DNA from: CAMDMI01 sp044379485 | GTDB lineage: Bacteria > Bacteroidota > Bacteroidia > Cytophagales > Flexibacteraceae | Length of the DNA stretch: 64,000 nt | Assembly (NCBI GenBank): GCA_044379485.1 | Contig: JBIPOE010000001.1 | Span: 1-64,000 of the forward strand | Reading direction: 5' to 3' | Part shown: positions 33,993-42,442 of the stretch, in pieces | How positions within the stretch are numbered: the first letter of the stretch is position 1 | Layout: every line of letters begins with the position of its first letter | Made by a program: the position numbers and the translations under genes | Notes under the pieces: model-generated | What the model saw: the letters and a program-made list of their open reading frames with translations, nothing else | Database searches by the model: none | What the model was told of the DNA's origin: nothing

Positions 33993-36262
33993 AAAATATT
34001 GATTCAAATTCGCATCTCAGGGGTGAATCCATTTATCTGGATGATGTGCCTTTGGTGGCCGGGACACTTTTTGCAGCAGCTTTTGGTTCGCCACATGCCC
34101 ATGGAAAAATTCTGAACCTTGACCTTAACGAGGCTGAAAAGATGCCAGGTGTGGTTCGGATTTTTACTTACAAAGATGTTCCCGGCGAAAATCAAATTGG
34201 CGGAATTGTGCCTGATGAACCGCTTCTGGCTGAACATCATGTGCATTTTCAGGGAATGCCGGTTGTTTTGGTTGTAGCAGAAAGTGTGGAAGATGCGAAA
34301 ATGGCTATGAAAAAAATCAAGATTGACATTGAGCCTTTGCACATTATTACAGATCCGAGAATTGCAAGAGAAAAAGGTGAATTAATTGTTCCGCCAAGGA
34401 CTTTTAAGATTGGAGATGTGGATGCTGCCTGGAGCCAATGCACTCATATAGTGGAAGGTACAGCAGATACCAATGGACAGGAGCACTTATATATTGAAAC
34501 CCAGGGTGCCTATACTTTTCCACTTGAAAACGGTTCCATTCGCATAATTTCCTCTACACAAGGGCCAACTGCTGTACAAAGGCATGCAGCCATTTGTCTT
34601 GGAATTCCCATGCACATGTTGGAGGTGGACGTGACCAGATTGGGCGGTGGATTTGGCGGAAAGGAAGACCAGGCTTCTATGTGGGCCATTTTGTGTGCAT
34701 TGGCAACTTACCATCTGAAACGACCTGTAAAGTACAGTCTGGACAGAATGGAAGATATGCGAATGACTGGCAAGAGAAATCCGTATTCCTCAGATTTTAA
34801 AATTGGTTTGGATAAAGACCTGAATATCATTGCCTACGAATCAACCTATCATCAAAATTCGGGTGCAGCTGCTGACCTTTCACCAGCAGTTTTGGAGCGT
34901 ACTTTGTTTCACTCCACCAATAGTTATTTTGTTCCAAATGTAAAAGCGACTGCCTATTCCTGCCGGACAAATTTACCTCCAAATACTGCCTTCCGTGGTT
35001 TTGGTGGACCACAAGGCATGTTTGTCATAGAGGCTGCCATCCACAAAGCCGCTGAAATTATTGGTGTGCCTGCCTGGGAAATTCAATCCAGAAATCTGAT
35101 AAATACGGGTGATGAATTTCCATTTGGGCAAAAAGCTGAAAGTGAGGCCAGGGAATGTTGGGTAACTGCTAACCAGATTTTTGAACCTGAAAAAATCGAA
35201 AAGCAGATAAATGCCTTTAATGCTGAAAATGTACTTTTCAAAAAAGGTATGTCTTTTATGCCCATTTGTTTTGGTATTTCTTTTACGAAAACGCCTATGA
35301 ATCAGGCCCGTGCTTTGGTTCATGTATACACGGACGGCTCCATTGGCGTTAGTACAGGTGCTGTTGAAATGGGTCAGGGTGTCAATACCAAGATGCTTCA
35401 GGTGGCTGCTCAGATTTTTTCAATCAATCCCAATCGGGTTAAAATTCACACAACCAATACTTTTCGCATAGCCAATACTTCTCCTTCTGCAGCTTCAGCA
35501 ACAGCAGATTTAAATGGAAAGGCAGTTGAAATTGCCTGTAATGCCATTTTAGCCAGACTGAAAACCATCACTGCTGAAAAATTTTCTGTTACCGAAACTG
35601 AGGTTTCCATTGACAATGAAGAAGTTCTGATTAAAGGAAGTCCAGTTGGATACAATTGGTCTCAACTCATTCAGGATGGTTATTTGAAACGAATAGCTCT
35701 TTCTGAACATGGCCACTATGCGCCTCCTGGTTTGCATTACGATGCCAAAATCGAAAAGGGCCATCCTTTTGCCTACCATGTGTTTGGAACTGCGATTACA
35801 GAAGTAACAGTTGATTGTCTGCGAGGAACGTATGTGGTTGATTCTGTGAAAATCGTCCACGACTTTGGAACCAGTATGAACACAGCCATTGACCGCGGAC
35901 AAATAGAAGGCGGCCTTGTGCAAGGAATTGGCTGGATGACCCTTGAAGAAATTGTATATGATGAAAATGGCCGATTGCGTTCCAATGCGCTTTCCACCTA
36001 CAAAGTGCCTGATATCTATTCCGTTCCAAAGGAAATAGACATCAAATTCCTAAAAACTGAGAAAGATAATATGGCGATTCTAAAATCAAAAGCTGTAGGA
36101 GAACCGCCGCTTATGTATGGAATCGGAACCTATTTTGCCCTTAGAAACGCCATAAAAGCATTTCGGCCTGATGCTGAAATGGAATATGCTACTCCGATGA
36201 CTCCAGAAAGAGTTTTGATGGGATTGGTGGGGAAGAAAGCTGATGCAAAAGTCAAGGTCTAA
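33989..36262 (+). CDS. xdhB: Xanthine dehydrogenase-type molybdopterin-binding subunit
   Basis: A 757-residue large subunit carrying the Mo-MPT active site. GGGFGGKEDQA near 220 and AFRGFGGPQG near 333 match xanthine dehydrogenases (the Arg there contacts the purine), EMGQGVNTK near 456 binds molybdopterin, and AVGEPPLMYGIG near 700 holds the catalytic Glu. These residues support a purine oxidase rather than an aldehyde oxidase. XdhC, the usual maturation partner, is not in view. It overlaps xdhA by 4 bases and is followed after 19 bp by a PfkB kinase. Confidence 0.92.
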   Translation: MKNIDSNSHLRGESIYLDDVPLVAGTLFAAAFGSPHAHGKILNLDLNEAEKMPGVVRIFTYKDVPGENQIGGIVPDEPLLAEHHVHFQGMPVVLVVAESVEDAKMAMKKIKIDIEPLHIITDPRIAREKGELIVPPRTFKIGDVDAAWSQCTHIVEGTADTNGQEHLYIETQGAYTFPLENGSIRIISSTQGPTAVQRHAAICLGIPMHMLEVDVTRLGGGFGGKEDQASMWAILCALATYHLKRPVKYSLDRMEDMRMTGKRNPYSSDFKIGLDKDLNIIAYESTYHQNSGAAADLSPAVLERTLFHSTNSYFVPNVKATAYSCRTNLPPNTAFRGFGGPQGMFVIEAAIHKAAEIIGVPAWEIQSRNLINTGDEFPFGQKAESEARECWVTANQIFEPEKIEKQINAFNAENVLFKKGMSFMPICFGISFTKTPMNQARALVHVYTDGSIGVSTGAVEMGQGVNTKMLQVAAQIFSINPNRVKIHTTNTFRIANTSPSAASATADLNGKAVEIACNAILARLKTITAEKFSVTETEVSIDNEEVLIKGSPVGYNWSQLIQDGYLKRIALSEHGHYAPPGLHYDAKIEKGHPFAYHVFGTAITEVTVDCLRGTYVVDSVKIVHDFGTSMNTAIDRGQIEGGLVQGIGWMTLEEIVYDENGRLRSNALSTYKVPDIYSVPKEIDIKFLKTEKDNMAILKSKAVGEPPLMYGIGTYFALRNAIKAFRPDAEMEYATPMTPERVLMGLVGKKADAKVKV

Positions 36263-36281
36263 CTTTTAACTTTACCCACAA

Positions 36282-37202
36282 ATGGTTTTAACACTGACCT
36301 TAAACCCTGCCTTGGATCTAAGCACGAAAATTTCCAGCCTCAAACCTGAGAAAAAAATGAGGTGCGATTCTCCTGAATATTTTCCTGGCGGCGGCGGAAT
36401 AAATGTTTCACGAGCACTTTTGAGGCTTGGTCTTCAAAGTACTGCCATGTTCGTTTCTGGTGGCCCGGCAGGAAAGTTGATAGAAACGCTGCTAAAAGAA
36501 GAGCAAATTTCAACCAAAGCCATTGAAACAGAAAAATGGACGAGGGAAAATTTAACCGTCTTTGATAAATCTAACAAATTACAATATCGGTTCACATTTC
36601 CAGGCCTTCCAATGGAAAGTGAAAATCAAATTCAGGTTTTAAATGCTATAAGAGATTTGGATCCTTTTCCAGATTTCATAGTTTTGAGTGGGAGTTTTCC
36701 ACCCGATTTTCCATTACATTTTATCAAGGACTTACAATTGATTTGTGGGTCGAAAAATTCCAAACTCATTGTAGATACTTCAGGTCCATTTTTGCTGGAA
36801 GCGGCAAAGGCTGGTGTATTTTTAATGAAACCGAACTATGAAGAACTTTGTGAAATGCTGGACCTTGATGCAAAAGATCTGCATGATTTAAAAGAGGTTG
36901 CCAGAAGTGTGATTGCCAAATTTGGAATTGAAATCCTACTCGTTTCCATGGGTGCCAATGGCGCTTCCATCGTTACCAAAGATCAGTTTTTCCACATTGC
37001 CGCCCCAAAAGTTCCTGTAAAAAGTACCGTCGGTGCCGGCGACAGTATGCTGGCTGGTGCCATTTATGCAATTTCAAAAGGATTCCCATTAAAAACGGTA
37101 TTAAAATGGGGAGTATCCTGTGGAACAGCCACCACCATGAATGAGGGAACAGGTTTGTTCCAGGCTGATGAAGTAGAAAAGGTTATGAAATTGATTTCTT
37201 AA
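36282..37202 (+). CDS. PfkB-family hexose(-phosphate) kinase (FruK/LacC-like)
   Basis: A 306-residue ribokinase-fold enzyme starting VLTLTLNPALDL, the opening typical of 1-phosphofructokinase and tagatose-6-phosphate kinase. GGGGINVSRAL near 36-46 and the catalytic GAGDS at 251-255 are intact. The substrate is probably a sugar phosphate. It begins 19 bp after xdhB on the same strand and may be read from the same transcript, though a kinase has no obvious link to a molybdenum hydroxylase. Confidence 0.88.
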   Translation: MVLTLTLNPALDLSTKISSLKPEKKMRCDSPEYFPGGGGINVSRALLRLGLQSTAMFVSGGPAGKLIETLLKEEQISTKAIETEKWTRENLTVFDKSNKLQYRFTFPGLPMESENQIQVLNAIRDLDPFPDFIVLSGSFPPDFPLHFIKDLQLICGSKNSKLIVDTSGPFLLEAAKAGVFLMKPNYEELCEMLDLDAKDLHDLKEVARSVIAKFGIEILLVSMGANGASIVTKDQFFHIAAPKVPVKSTVGAGDSMLAGAIYAISKGFPLKTVLKWGVSCGTATTMNEGTGLFQADEVEKVMKLIS

Positions 37203-37400
37203 TTTTTGGTTGTATTATGACTTATAAATTCTGAATAAATATAAGTAGTTCTATAGAAATCAATACCTTGTGAAAACTTTATCTTAGCATTTGTATCTTA
37301 TTAATATTATACATTGTTGGGCGACACTAATGACGATATATTAAATGTAGGGAATGTCCCGCTACAGCGGGAATCTCAAAATATCAATATCCAAATCTAA
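37203..37400. other. Intergenic stretch with one small hairpin
   Basis: AT-rich, no reading frame. It holds the palindrome TCCCGCTACAGCGGGA at 37357-37372; a degenerate relative (CCCGCTATGGCGG) lies at 37846-37858. Confidence 0.5.
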
Positions 37401-37584
37401 CAGTTTTGGCAGCATGACTATCATCTTATTGCATTAAACAATCCAACTAAAAAACTTCAAGGATTGAATTACTTGTTTCAAAATCCATTGCGGGTTGGTT
37501 TGGGCACCTTGGGAATATCAATATTCTTCAGCATCTGAATATATGAATAATAAAAAGGGCCTGGTGGAAATTGATTTCATTTAG
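37401..37584 (+). pseudogene. C-terminal remnant of a REP-associated tyrosine transposase (RAYT, Y1/IS200-like)
   Basis: One frame reads QFWQHDYHLIAL followed by LNYLFQNPLRVGL (37464-37502), the FWQ-x-DYH and NY-hxxNPhRxGL motifs of RAYT proteins. After a frameshift near 37505-37512 the other frame gives EYQYSSASEYM and KGLVEIDFI, ending at TAG 37582-37584, the usual RAYT terminus. The catalytic N-terminal part (HUH and Tyr) is gone and a TAA sits just upstream. The paired-REP element begins 11 bp downstream, as expected for RAYT loci. Confidence 0.75.
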
Positions 37585-37594
37585 AATTCCAATC

Positions 37595-37826
37595 GGGCGA
37601 GGCTGTGCCTCGTTCGGCTTATTGTGAGGCTTCCAGCCACAACTGACAGAAATAGACCTAAGGTTTATTGGATTGTTTTACTTTGAATTTGACAATGACC
37701 CTAATACCTTAAATCCTTTTTAGAGAAAGATGTTGACCAGAAGCAACAAAATAATCCGAACGAGGTAGAACCTCGCCCGATGGGGTACTTTGGTTTTTAA
37801 ATCTTTGAGAAAGATGAGATTGTTGG
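37595..37826. repeat. Paired-REP (BIME-like) element, copy A
   Basis: A 232-bp element repeated at 39680-39912. Its left end is a hairpin at 37595-37617 (GGGCGAGG, loop, CCTCGTTCGG) and at 37756-37778 stands the reverse complement of the same hairpin with a different loop. The inner sequence and about 48 bp to the right (to GATTGTTGG) are also shared. This is the inverted REP pair arrangement mobilised by RAYT enzymes, and a RAYT remnant lies immediately left. Confidence 0.8.
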
Positions 37827-37872
37827 AGATTTCGGGATAAAGTCTCCCGCTATGGCGGAAAACTTTTTAAAA

Positions 37873-37903
37873 GTCCGAAGTGCCGCAAGCTAACACTTCG
37901 GAC
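37873..37903. repeat. GTCCGAAGTG hairpin
   Basis: Perfect 10-bp arms GTCCGAAGTG (37873-37882) / CACTTCGGAC (37894-37903) with an 11-base loop. Not followed by a T-run, so it is a palindromic repeat rather than a terminator. Confidence 0.65.
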
Positions 37904-38027
37904 AGGTGGTATTATTCCTTACCATCCAAGTTACAATTTTATATACAACTTGTCTTAAATTATAGCATTATCTTTTTTTCACCAATACTAATTAATATAA
38001 TTTCAGATTGAGTATATAACAACAAAA

Positions 38028-38047
38028 AAGGGGCTTAGATGCCCCTT
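38028..38047 (-). terminator. Intrinsic terminator of the outer-membrane protein gene
   Basis: Stem AAGGGGC (38028-38034) / GCCCCTT (38041-38047) with a 6-base loop. Read on the minus strand it is followed by TTTTTTGTT, 26 bp after the stop of the beta-barrel gene. Confidence 0.8.
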
Positions 38048-38072
38048 CCTCAATAAAAAAAAATTTATGTAA

Positions 38073-38612
38073 TTATTTTTTTCCTCCGATGTTGTAGACC
38101 AAACCCACATTCGCACCGAAAGCGGTAGTAGCCTCTTCTTCGGTCATAATGTAGTGGTATTTGAGATTGACATCCAGACCCAGGTTGTCATTAAACATGT
38201 ACTGGAAGCCAGCCATGGGAGCAAAACCAATTTTTGAATCTCCAGATTCCGATTCACCTCCGCCTGAATAGCTATTCATGTACATTCCGAGCCCGAGTCC
38301 TGCGTACGGCTTGAACCCTTCTTCTGAAAAGAAATAACTACTTGTCAGGGAAATTGGCATTAAATTAAAACTAGCGTCAGATCCTTCAGCATCCAAACCA
38401 TGCATCAGATAACTAAAGTTCAAACCTACCGCAAACTTAGGATTGATGAAGTACCTTGCATCCAAACCTCCACCAAAACCCATTTTTAAGCCTTCTCCTC
38501 CATCTCCTAAGATTTTGTTAATACCCCCGGAAGCTCCAATCTGAATCTGGGCTTGAGAATTAAAAACTGACAAACCAGTTATAAATAAAATACTAAATAA
38601 GGCTTTTTTCAT
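38073..38612 (-). CDS. Outer-membrane beta-barrel protein (porin/OmpA-like)
   Basis: A 179-residue protein with a signal peptide ending near residue 21 (NSQAQ). The mature chain alternates hydrophobic and polar residues in about eight strands typical of small barrels (GGLDARYFINPKFAVGLNFSY, YKPYAGLGLGMYMN-type segments, LDVNLKYHYIM) and ends in the NVGLVYNIGGKK strand. It belongs to the outer_membrane beta-barrel (OMP_b-brl) superfamily. It has its own good promoter and terminator, so it is monocistronic. Function unknown, structural or pore-forming. Confidence 0.8.
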   Translation of the reverse strand: MKKALFSILFITGLSVFNSQAQIQIGASGGINKILGDGGEGLKMGFGGGLDARYFINPKFAVGLNFSYLMHGLDAEGSDASFNLMPISLTSSYFFSEEGFKPYAGLGLGMYMNSYSGGGESESGDSKIGFAPMAGFQYMFNDNLGLDVNLKYHYIMTEEEATTAFGANVGLVYNIGGKK

Positions 38613-38671
38613 TTTTTGAATTTTGATTTTTTAAAAATTTATGCAACAGTCGGGCCTTTTTTAATTCAAAC

Positions 38672-38703
38672 CAAATTTATTTTTCTTACACCCACATGAC
38701 CAA
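38672..38703 (-). promoter_or_regulatory. Bacteroidota-type promoter for the beta-barrel gene
   Basis: On the minus strand: -33 TTG at 38701-38703, 21-bp spacer, -7 box TAAATTTG at 38672-38679, a perfect match to TAnnTTTG. It predicts a start site near 38665 and a leader of about 50 bases before the ATG at 38612. Confidence 0.65.
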
Positions 38704-38896
38704 GTTCGGGCGTTATAAATAAAAAAAGAAAATATTTATAAAGAATTTAATATAACAACATAAAGGATTTACAAAAAGGAGTTTAGAAATATGCGAAATA
38801 TTAAATATAAAGGATATAAAGCAGATGTATAACTAGTGGCTGCTGAAAAAGTCATTACTGGTTCATTTTCAATAGTTTATTAATCATTTTTAGAAA

Positions 38897-38944
38897 TTAA
38901 GTGCACGGGTTTTCTTGAAAAACACGTAAAAGTCGTGCACTTAA
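38897..38944. repeat. 11-bp inverted repeat
   Basis: TTAAGTGCACG (38897-38907) and CGTGCACTTAA (38934-38944) form perfect arms with a 26-base loop. The T/A-rich surroundings do not make a clear terminator. Confidence 0.6.
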
Positions 38945-38984
38945 AAATATTGTCATTTCAAAATTGAGAGAAATTTAAAAATGT

Positions 38985-39112
38985 ACAAGACAACCGCAAA
39001 TTGAATTTTTAGATGAAAATATTTTAGTGGCTTAAAATTGAATACTATAGCTACAACTACTTTTGAACTAAAAACTGAATACTGACTACTTTTGACTTTT
39101 TCAGCAAGCCCT
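38985..39112. repeat. Dispersed repeat, copy 2 of 2
   Basis: Near-identical copy of the first 142 bases of the window, 14 bases shorter because of an indel, ending at the same TCAGCAAGCCCT. Here it is not next to a cyclophilin gene, so the repeat is independent of that gene. Confidence 0.8.
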
Positions 39113-39457
39113 TAATACTCCAGAAGCGCTCCTCTGTCCTGAGGTAATGTTTTAAAAACCAAATTTAAGAATAAGATTTTTCCAATCTTTTTGCATTTCC
39201 AGAAAGAGGGCTAACTGTCGATAACTTGGCGGAAAGTCCATCTCGTGTAGTCCTATGTACTGCGGGGCTACTTTTTTACGCTGTTTTGATTTTCATAAGC
39301 CGCAATATTTTTACATTTAGTGCCTTTGGGCGCTATTTCAGAAATAGGGTTTTCTGCCCCCTGCTCTCTGGAATGTTCATCATTTGTATTGTGTATTAAA
39401 GCCTTATTGAACACAAGGCAGAGTAATTTTCATTTAACAGCCACATAGCCTTTCATT
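39113..39457. other. Intergenic stretch, probably decayed mobile DNA
   Basis: No reading frame or RNA gene seen. The sequence lies between the dispersed repeat and the IS110 remnant and has a higher GC patch (GTACTGCGGGGCTAC). It may be the 3' flank of the dead insertion sequence. Confidence 0.4.
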
Positions 39458-39661
39458 TTAATTTTTTTCAAACACTCTTTGGTAAAGTTCTGGAAACGTG
39501 CCTTCCTCACATATTAACACATTGAAGGCTGGTAAAAACATGGCTCTGCGAATGTGCGCATTGCCTTTTTTGGAAATCTTAGTTTTCCAAGCCCGTGTAA
39601 CAGATTGAATTTCAAACACATAATGACCAGAATAGCATGCCAAATGTTTGATGTTTTTCAA
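39458..39661 (-). pseudogene. IS110-family transposase, C-terminal fragment
   Basis: A 67-codon fragment with LACYSGHYVFEIQS and KTKISKKGNAHIRRAMFLPA, the conserved C-terminal Transposase_20 region of IS110/IS116/IS902 enzymes, ending TFPELYQRVFEKN. The catalytic N-terminal DEDD domain is absent; an in-frame TGA lies just upstream and 19 bp further the paired-REP copy B begins, which may have truncated it. Confidence 0.75.
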
Positions 39662-39679
39662 CAGTCACAGCCTCCCATA

Positions 39680-39912
39680 GGGCGAGGCTGTAACTCGTTC
39701 GGCTTATTGTGAGGCTTCCAGCCACGATTGACAGCAATAGACCTAAGGTTTATTGGATCGTTTTACTTTGAATTTGACAATGCCCCTCAGACCAAAAAGT
39801 CCTTTTAAGAGTAGGATTTTGGCCAGAGGCCATAAAATAGTTCGAACGAGGTAGAACCTCGCCCGATGGGGAACTTTGGTTTTTAAATCTTTGATAAAAA
39901 TAAGATTGTTGG
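39680..39912. repeat. Paired-REP (BIME-like) element, copy B
   Basis: A 233-bp relative of 37595-37826 in the same orientation, with the hairpin GGGCGAGG...CTCGTTCGG at its left and the reverse complement (CGAACGAGG...CCTCGCCC) near 39843-39864. Most differences are in the inner 60 bp. It abuts the dead IS110 fragment. Confidence 0.8.
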
Positions 39913-40014
39913 CAATATCGAAATGGAGACGCTGGAACTAATTTGAAATACTTAAACTCCTTCGCAAGGCTAAGAACAGATGGTTGTAACGATTCAATTA
40001 GTCTGTAAAAAAAA

Positions 40015-40033
40015 ATCCCGCTAAAAGCGGGAT
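40015..40033 (-). terminator. Intrinsic terminator of the 62-residue gene
   Basis: Stem ATCCCGCT / AGCGGGAT with a 3-base loop, followed on the minus strand by a run of T (40007-40015). It starts 7 bp after the stop of the small gene. Confidence 0.8.
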
Positions 40034-40039
40034 CAATTT

Positions 40040-40228
40040 TTAGTGAAAACATTTGTCGAGAACCACCCGATAGCGAACAGAAAAATTCTGATAGCACCAC
40101 TCCTTAAGTTCCTTAATATCAGGCCCAACCAAACGGGTAATGGCCTTTCTTAATTCCTTTTCAAATAAAGACCGCTCAAAACTTACCTTTTTCAAAATCA
40201 TTTTAAAATACTCAAGCATCGATGTCAT
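40040..40228 (-). CDS. Small conserved-looking protein (62 residues)
   Basis: A compact, highly charged helical protein: MLEYFKMILKKVSFERSLFE, then ELRKAITRLVGPDIKELKEW and a short CYQNFSVRY tail. I recall the same pattern (LEYFK-x-IL-x-KVSF-x-R, KEW-CY) from short hypothetical proteins in Cytophagales, which supports a real gene, but no function is known. It has its own terminator. The ATG at 40228 could be preceded by one at residue 4 only; the longer form is kept. Confidence 0.65.
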   Translation of the reverse strand: MTSMLEYFKMILKKVSFERSLFEKELRKAITRLVGPDIKELKEWCYQNFSVRYRVVLDKCFH

Positions 40229-40403
40229 AATAATTAACTTGGTTAAGGTGATGGTGTAAAAATGAAAACTTAGTTTTTAACTTGCAAACAATTTTGAAGC
40301 TTTTAACAATATCTTAATATGTCTGGTTTTCAGATAAATACTGTATATACAAGCTTTAATGTTACTATTTTTTGGAAAACCTTGTATGTCAATCTATATC
40401 AAA

Positions 40404-41876
40404 ATGAAATCACTAATCTTCGGAAAAACTTTTTTTATAAGCCTGGCATTTGGTATTTTGTTTTTTGTGATGAGCGGTGCATTTGCACAAAAAGTGAAAA
40501 TTACTTTGGGTCCTTCTCAAATCGGATCCAACGAAATATACACCATTACCCTAACAGCTCAAAATGAAGATTTGAGGGAATATAGCAATTTCCCAGCGAT
40601 ACCGGGCTTCTCTAAAGCAGGGACCTCATCATCATCCTCCATGCAAAGCATTAATGGGCAGGTAAGCAATGAGACCAGCATTATTCAGAACTATATGCCT
40701 GAAAAGGAAGGTGTTTTTAAGTTGCCTCCTTTTTCAATGAAGGTGAATGGTGAAATGGTTAAATCACCAGGTGCCACAATTAAGGTTGGTCCGCCAGCTC
40801 AGCAAAGAGCCACTGATCCTTTTGGAGGAAATCCATTTGCATACGATCCATTTGAAGATTTTTTTGGGAAGGGAAGGGCAGCCGAACTAAAAGATGTGAA
40901 AGCAGAAGCCATTTTTTCTATTCAAACAGACAAGACTGAAATCTGGGCGGGAGAGGGGGTCAATATGACCATGTCCTTTTTAGTTTCAGATGAAAACCAG
41001 GCCGAATTGGACTTTTATAATCTTGGCGCTCAACTTTCTGAATTGGTGAAAAAGGCAAAACCGGCAAATTGTTGGGAGGAAAACTTTGGTATAGAAGAAA
41101 TAATCCCACGAAAGGTTAAAATTGGAAAAAAGAACTATACCGAATATCGGATTTATCAGGCGACTCTGTTTCCATTGGTGGCAAAATCATTTACCATTCC
41201 TCAATTAAAACTCGATGTGGTGACCTACAAAATGGGTTCAGCCAATTTCTTTGGTGCCAATAGAAAGGAAGAAGTTAAGCCATTTTATTCCAGGCCAGTA
41301 AATATAAAAGTGAAGGAACTTCCACCTCACCCAATGAAGGGCAATGTTTCTGTTGGGCAATTTGCTTTTGAGGAAAAGTTGGGTAAAAAGATTGTAGGTT
41401 TAAATCAAGGCATTGGTTTTGATTTGGCTATAAAGGGAGAAGGCAACATTAGTTACATTCCGGAACCCCAGAAAACAAAATCAGACCTCCTTGACGTATA
41501 TGCACCCAATACCAACCAAACCATCCAGCGGGCAGGTGGTAGAGTTACAGGTTCTAAAATGTTTTCCTATCTGCTTATTCCAAAGGAAATTGGTTATATC
41601 AATTTAAAAAAAGCATTTTATTGGGTCTACTTTAATACCAAAACAGCAAGCTATGATACCTTGCGGCCAGAGTCTGGTTTGCGTGTTGTTGAAGGGAAAA
41701 GTTTGAATTCCAAAAACGCTGCAACTTCAGAAGATGCGTTTTATAGCTTGATTGACGGGGCAGACAATACACTTCTTTCTGAAACGAAAAAAGATGAAAA
41801 GTGGCTTTTCTGGATTAATATTTCTATTGGACTTATGGCTGCAGTAACATTGGTAATCAGCTTTATGAAACGATAA
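40404..41876 (+). CDS. batD: BatD-family protein (aerotolerance/oxygen tolerance)
   Basis: About 490 residues; start at ATG 40404, which gives a normal signal peptide (MKSLIFGKTFF... to GAFAQ). In-frame ATGs at 40386 and earlier would lengthen the n-region. The mature protein has the BatD opening KVKITLGPSQIGSNEIYTIT and internal FPAIPGFSKAGTSSSSSMQS, and ends in one membrane helix (WLFWINISIGLMAAVTLVISF). BatD works with BatA/B/C/E (MoxR-linked) proteins in Bacteroides stress tolerance; none of these is adjacent, so it is an orphan. Its end overlaps the phosphoesterase gene by 14 bp. Confidence 0.88.
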   Translation: MKSLIFGKTFFISLAFGILFFVMSGAFAQKVKITLGPSQIGSNEIYTITLTAQNEDLREYSNFPAIPGFSKAGTSSSSSMQSINGQVSNETSIIQNYMPEKEGVFKLPPFSMKVNGEMVKSPGATIKVGPPAQQRATDPFGGNPFAYDPFEDFFGKGRAAELKDVKAEAIFSIQTDKTEIWAGEGVNMTMSFLVSDENQAELDFYNLGAQLSELVKKAKPANCWEENFGIEEIIPRKVKIGKKNYTEYRIYQATLFPLVAKSFTIPQLKLDVVTYKMGSANFFGANRKEEVKPFYSRPVNIKVKELPPHPMKGNVSVGQFAFEEKLGKKIVGLNQGIGFDLAIKGEGNISYIPEPQKTKSDLLDVYAPNTNQTIQRAGGRVTGSKMFSYLLIPKEIGYINLKKAFYWVYFNTKTASYDTLRPESGLRVVEGKSLNSKNAATSEDAFYSLIDGADNTLLSETKKDEKWLFWINISIGLMAAVTLVISFMKR

Positions 41877-42378
41877 CTTTTTCTGAACGAGGGCCCAATT
41901 CGATCACTTTCATTTCTATTGGTTTTCCATCAACAAACTTTAGTTTCAAGGCTGTCCGCACATTGTGAAATCCATTTCTACCTGCTGCACCCGGGTTTAC
42001 ATATAAAATTCCGCCTTCCATTACCACACGGCAAATATGGGAATGGCCACAAACCAACATTTTGGGCTTCAGTTGTTTAATTAACTCCTTGGTTTGCGGT
42101 GTATAACGTGGATGCTTACCAGCGATGTGAATCATCAAAATTGGAAAACCCTGTACTTCAAAATAGAAATATTCTTTGGTTGCTGATTTCACGGGATTGC
42201 CATCTATATTTCCCCAAACGGCCCGAATGTTTCCTTTTCTACGCCAGGTTTCTAAAACGGAAACATCGCCAACATCACCGGCATGCCAAACTTCATTACA
42301 ATCAGCAAAATGCGTAATAAGTTCAGGATCTAACCAGCCGTGGGTATCACTGAAAATTCCTATTTGGTAGGGCTCCAT
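41863..42378 (-). CDS. YfcE/MJ0936-type metallophosphoesterase
   Basis: A 171-residue calcineurin-like phosphodiesterase with all metal-binding motifs: GIFSDTHGW (8-16), HAGDVGD, WGNIDGN, and CGHSHICR near 110. The family hydrolyses phosphodiesters such as bis-pNPP in vitro; the natural substrate is unknown. Cytoplasmic. It converges with batD, overlapping by 14 bp, a rare but tolerated arrangement for antisense 3' ends. Confidence 0.9.
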   Translation of the reverse strand: MEPYQIGIFSDTHGWLDPELITHFADCNEVWHAGDVGDVSVLETWRRKGNIRAVWGNIDGNPVKSATKEYFYFEVQGFPILMIHIAGKHPRYTPQTKELIKQLKPKMLVCGHSHICRVVMEGGILYVNPGAAGRNGFHNVRTALKLKFVDGKPIEMKVIELGPRSEKVIVS

Positions 42379-42442
42379 ATTTTATTTTTCGGAGAATTTA
42401 TTTAGATTAGTCGTCGTTCTCAACCTGCAAGCTTTCTAGTAT

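Noticed and set aside
37873..37903. The GTCCGAAGTG hairpin as a terminator
   Set aside because: No T-run on either strand and no gene ends nearby; more like a dispersed palindrome.
39750..40100. A 116-codon minus-strand frame
   Set aside because: It runs across REP copy B, the terminator and the small gene in another frame, with no protein-like pattern; a chance frame.
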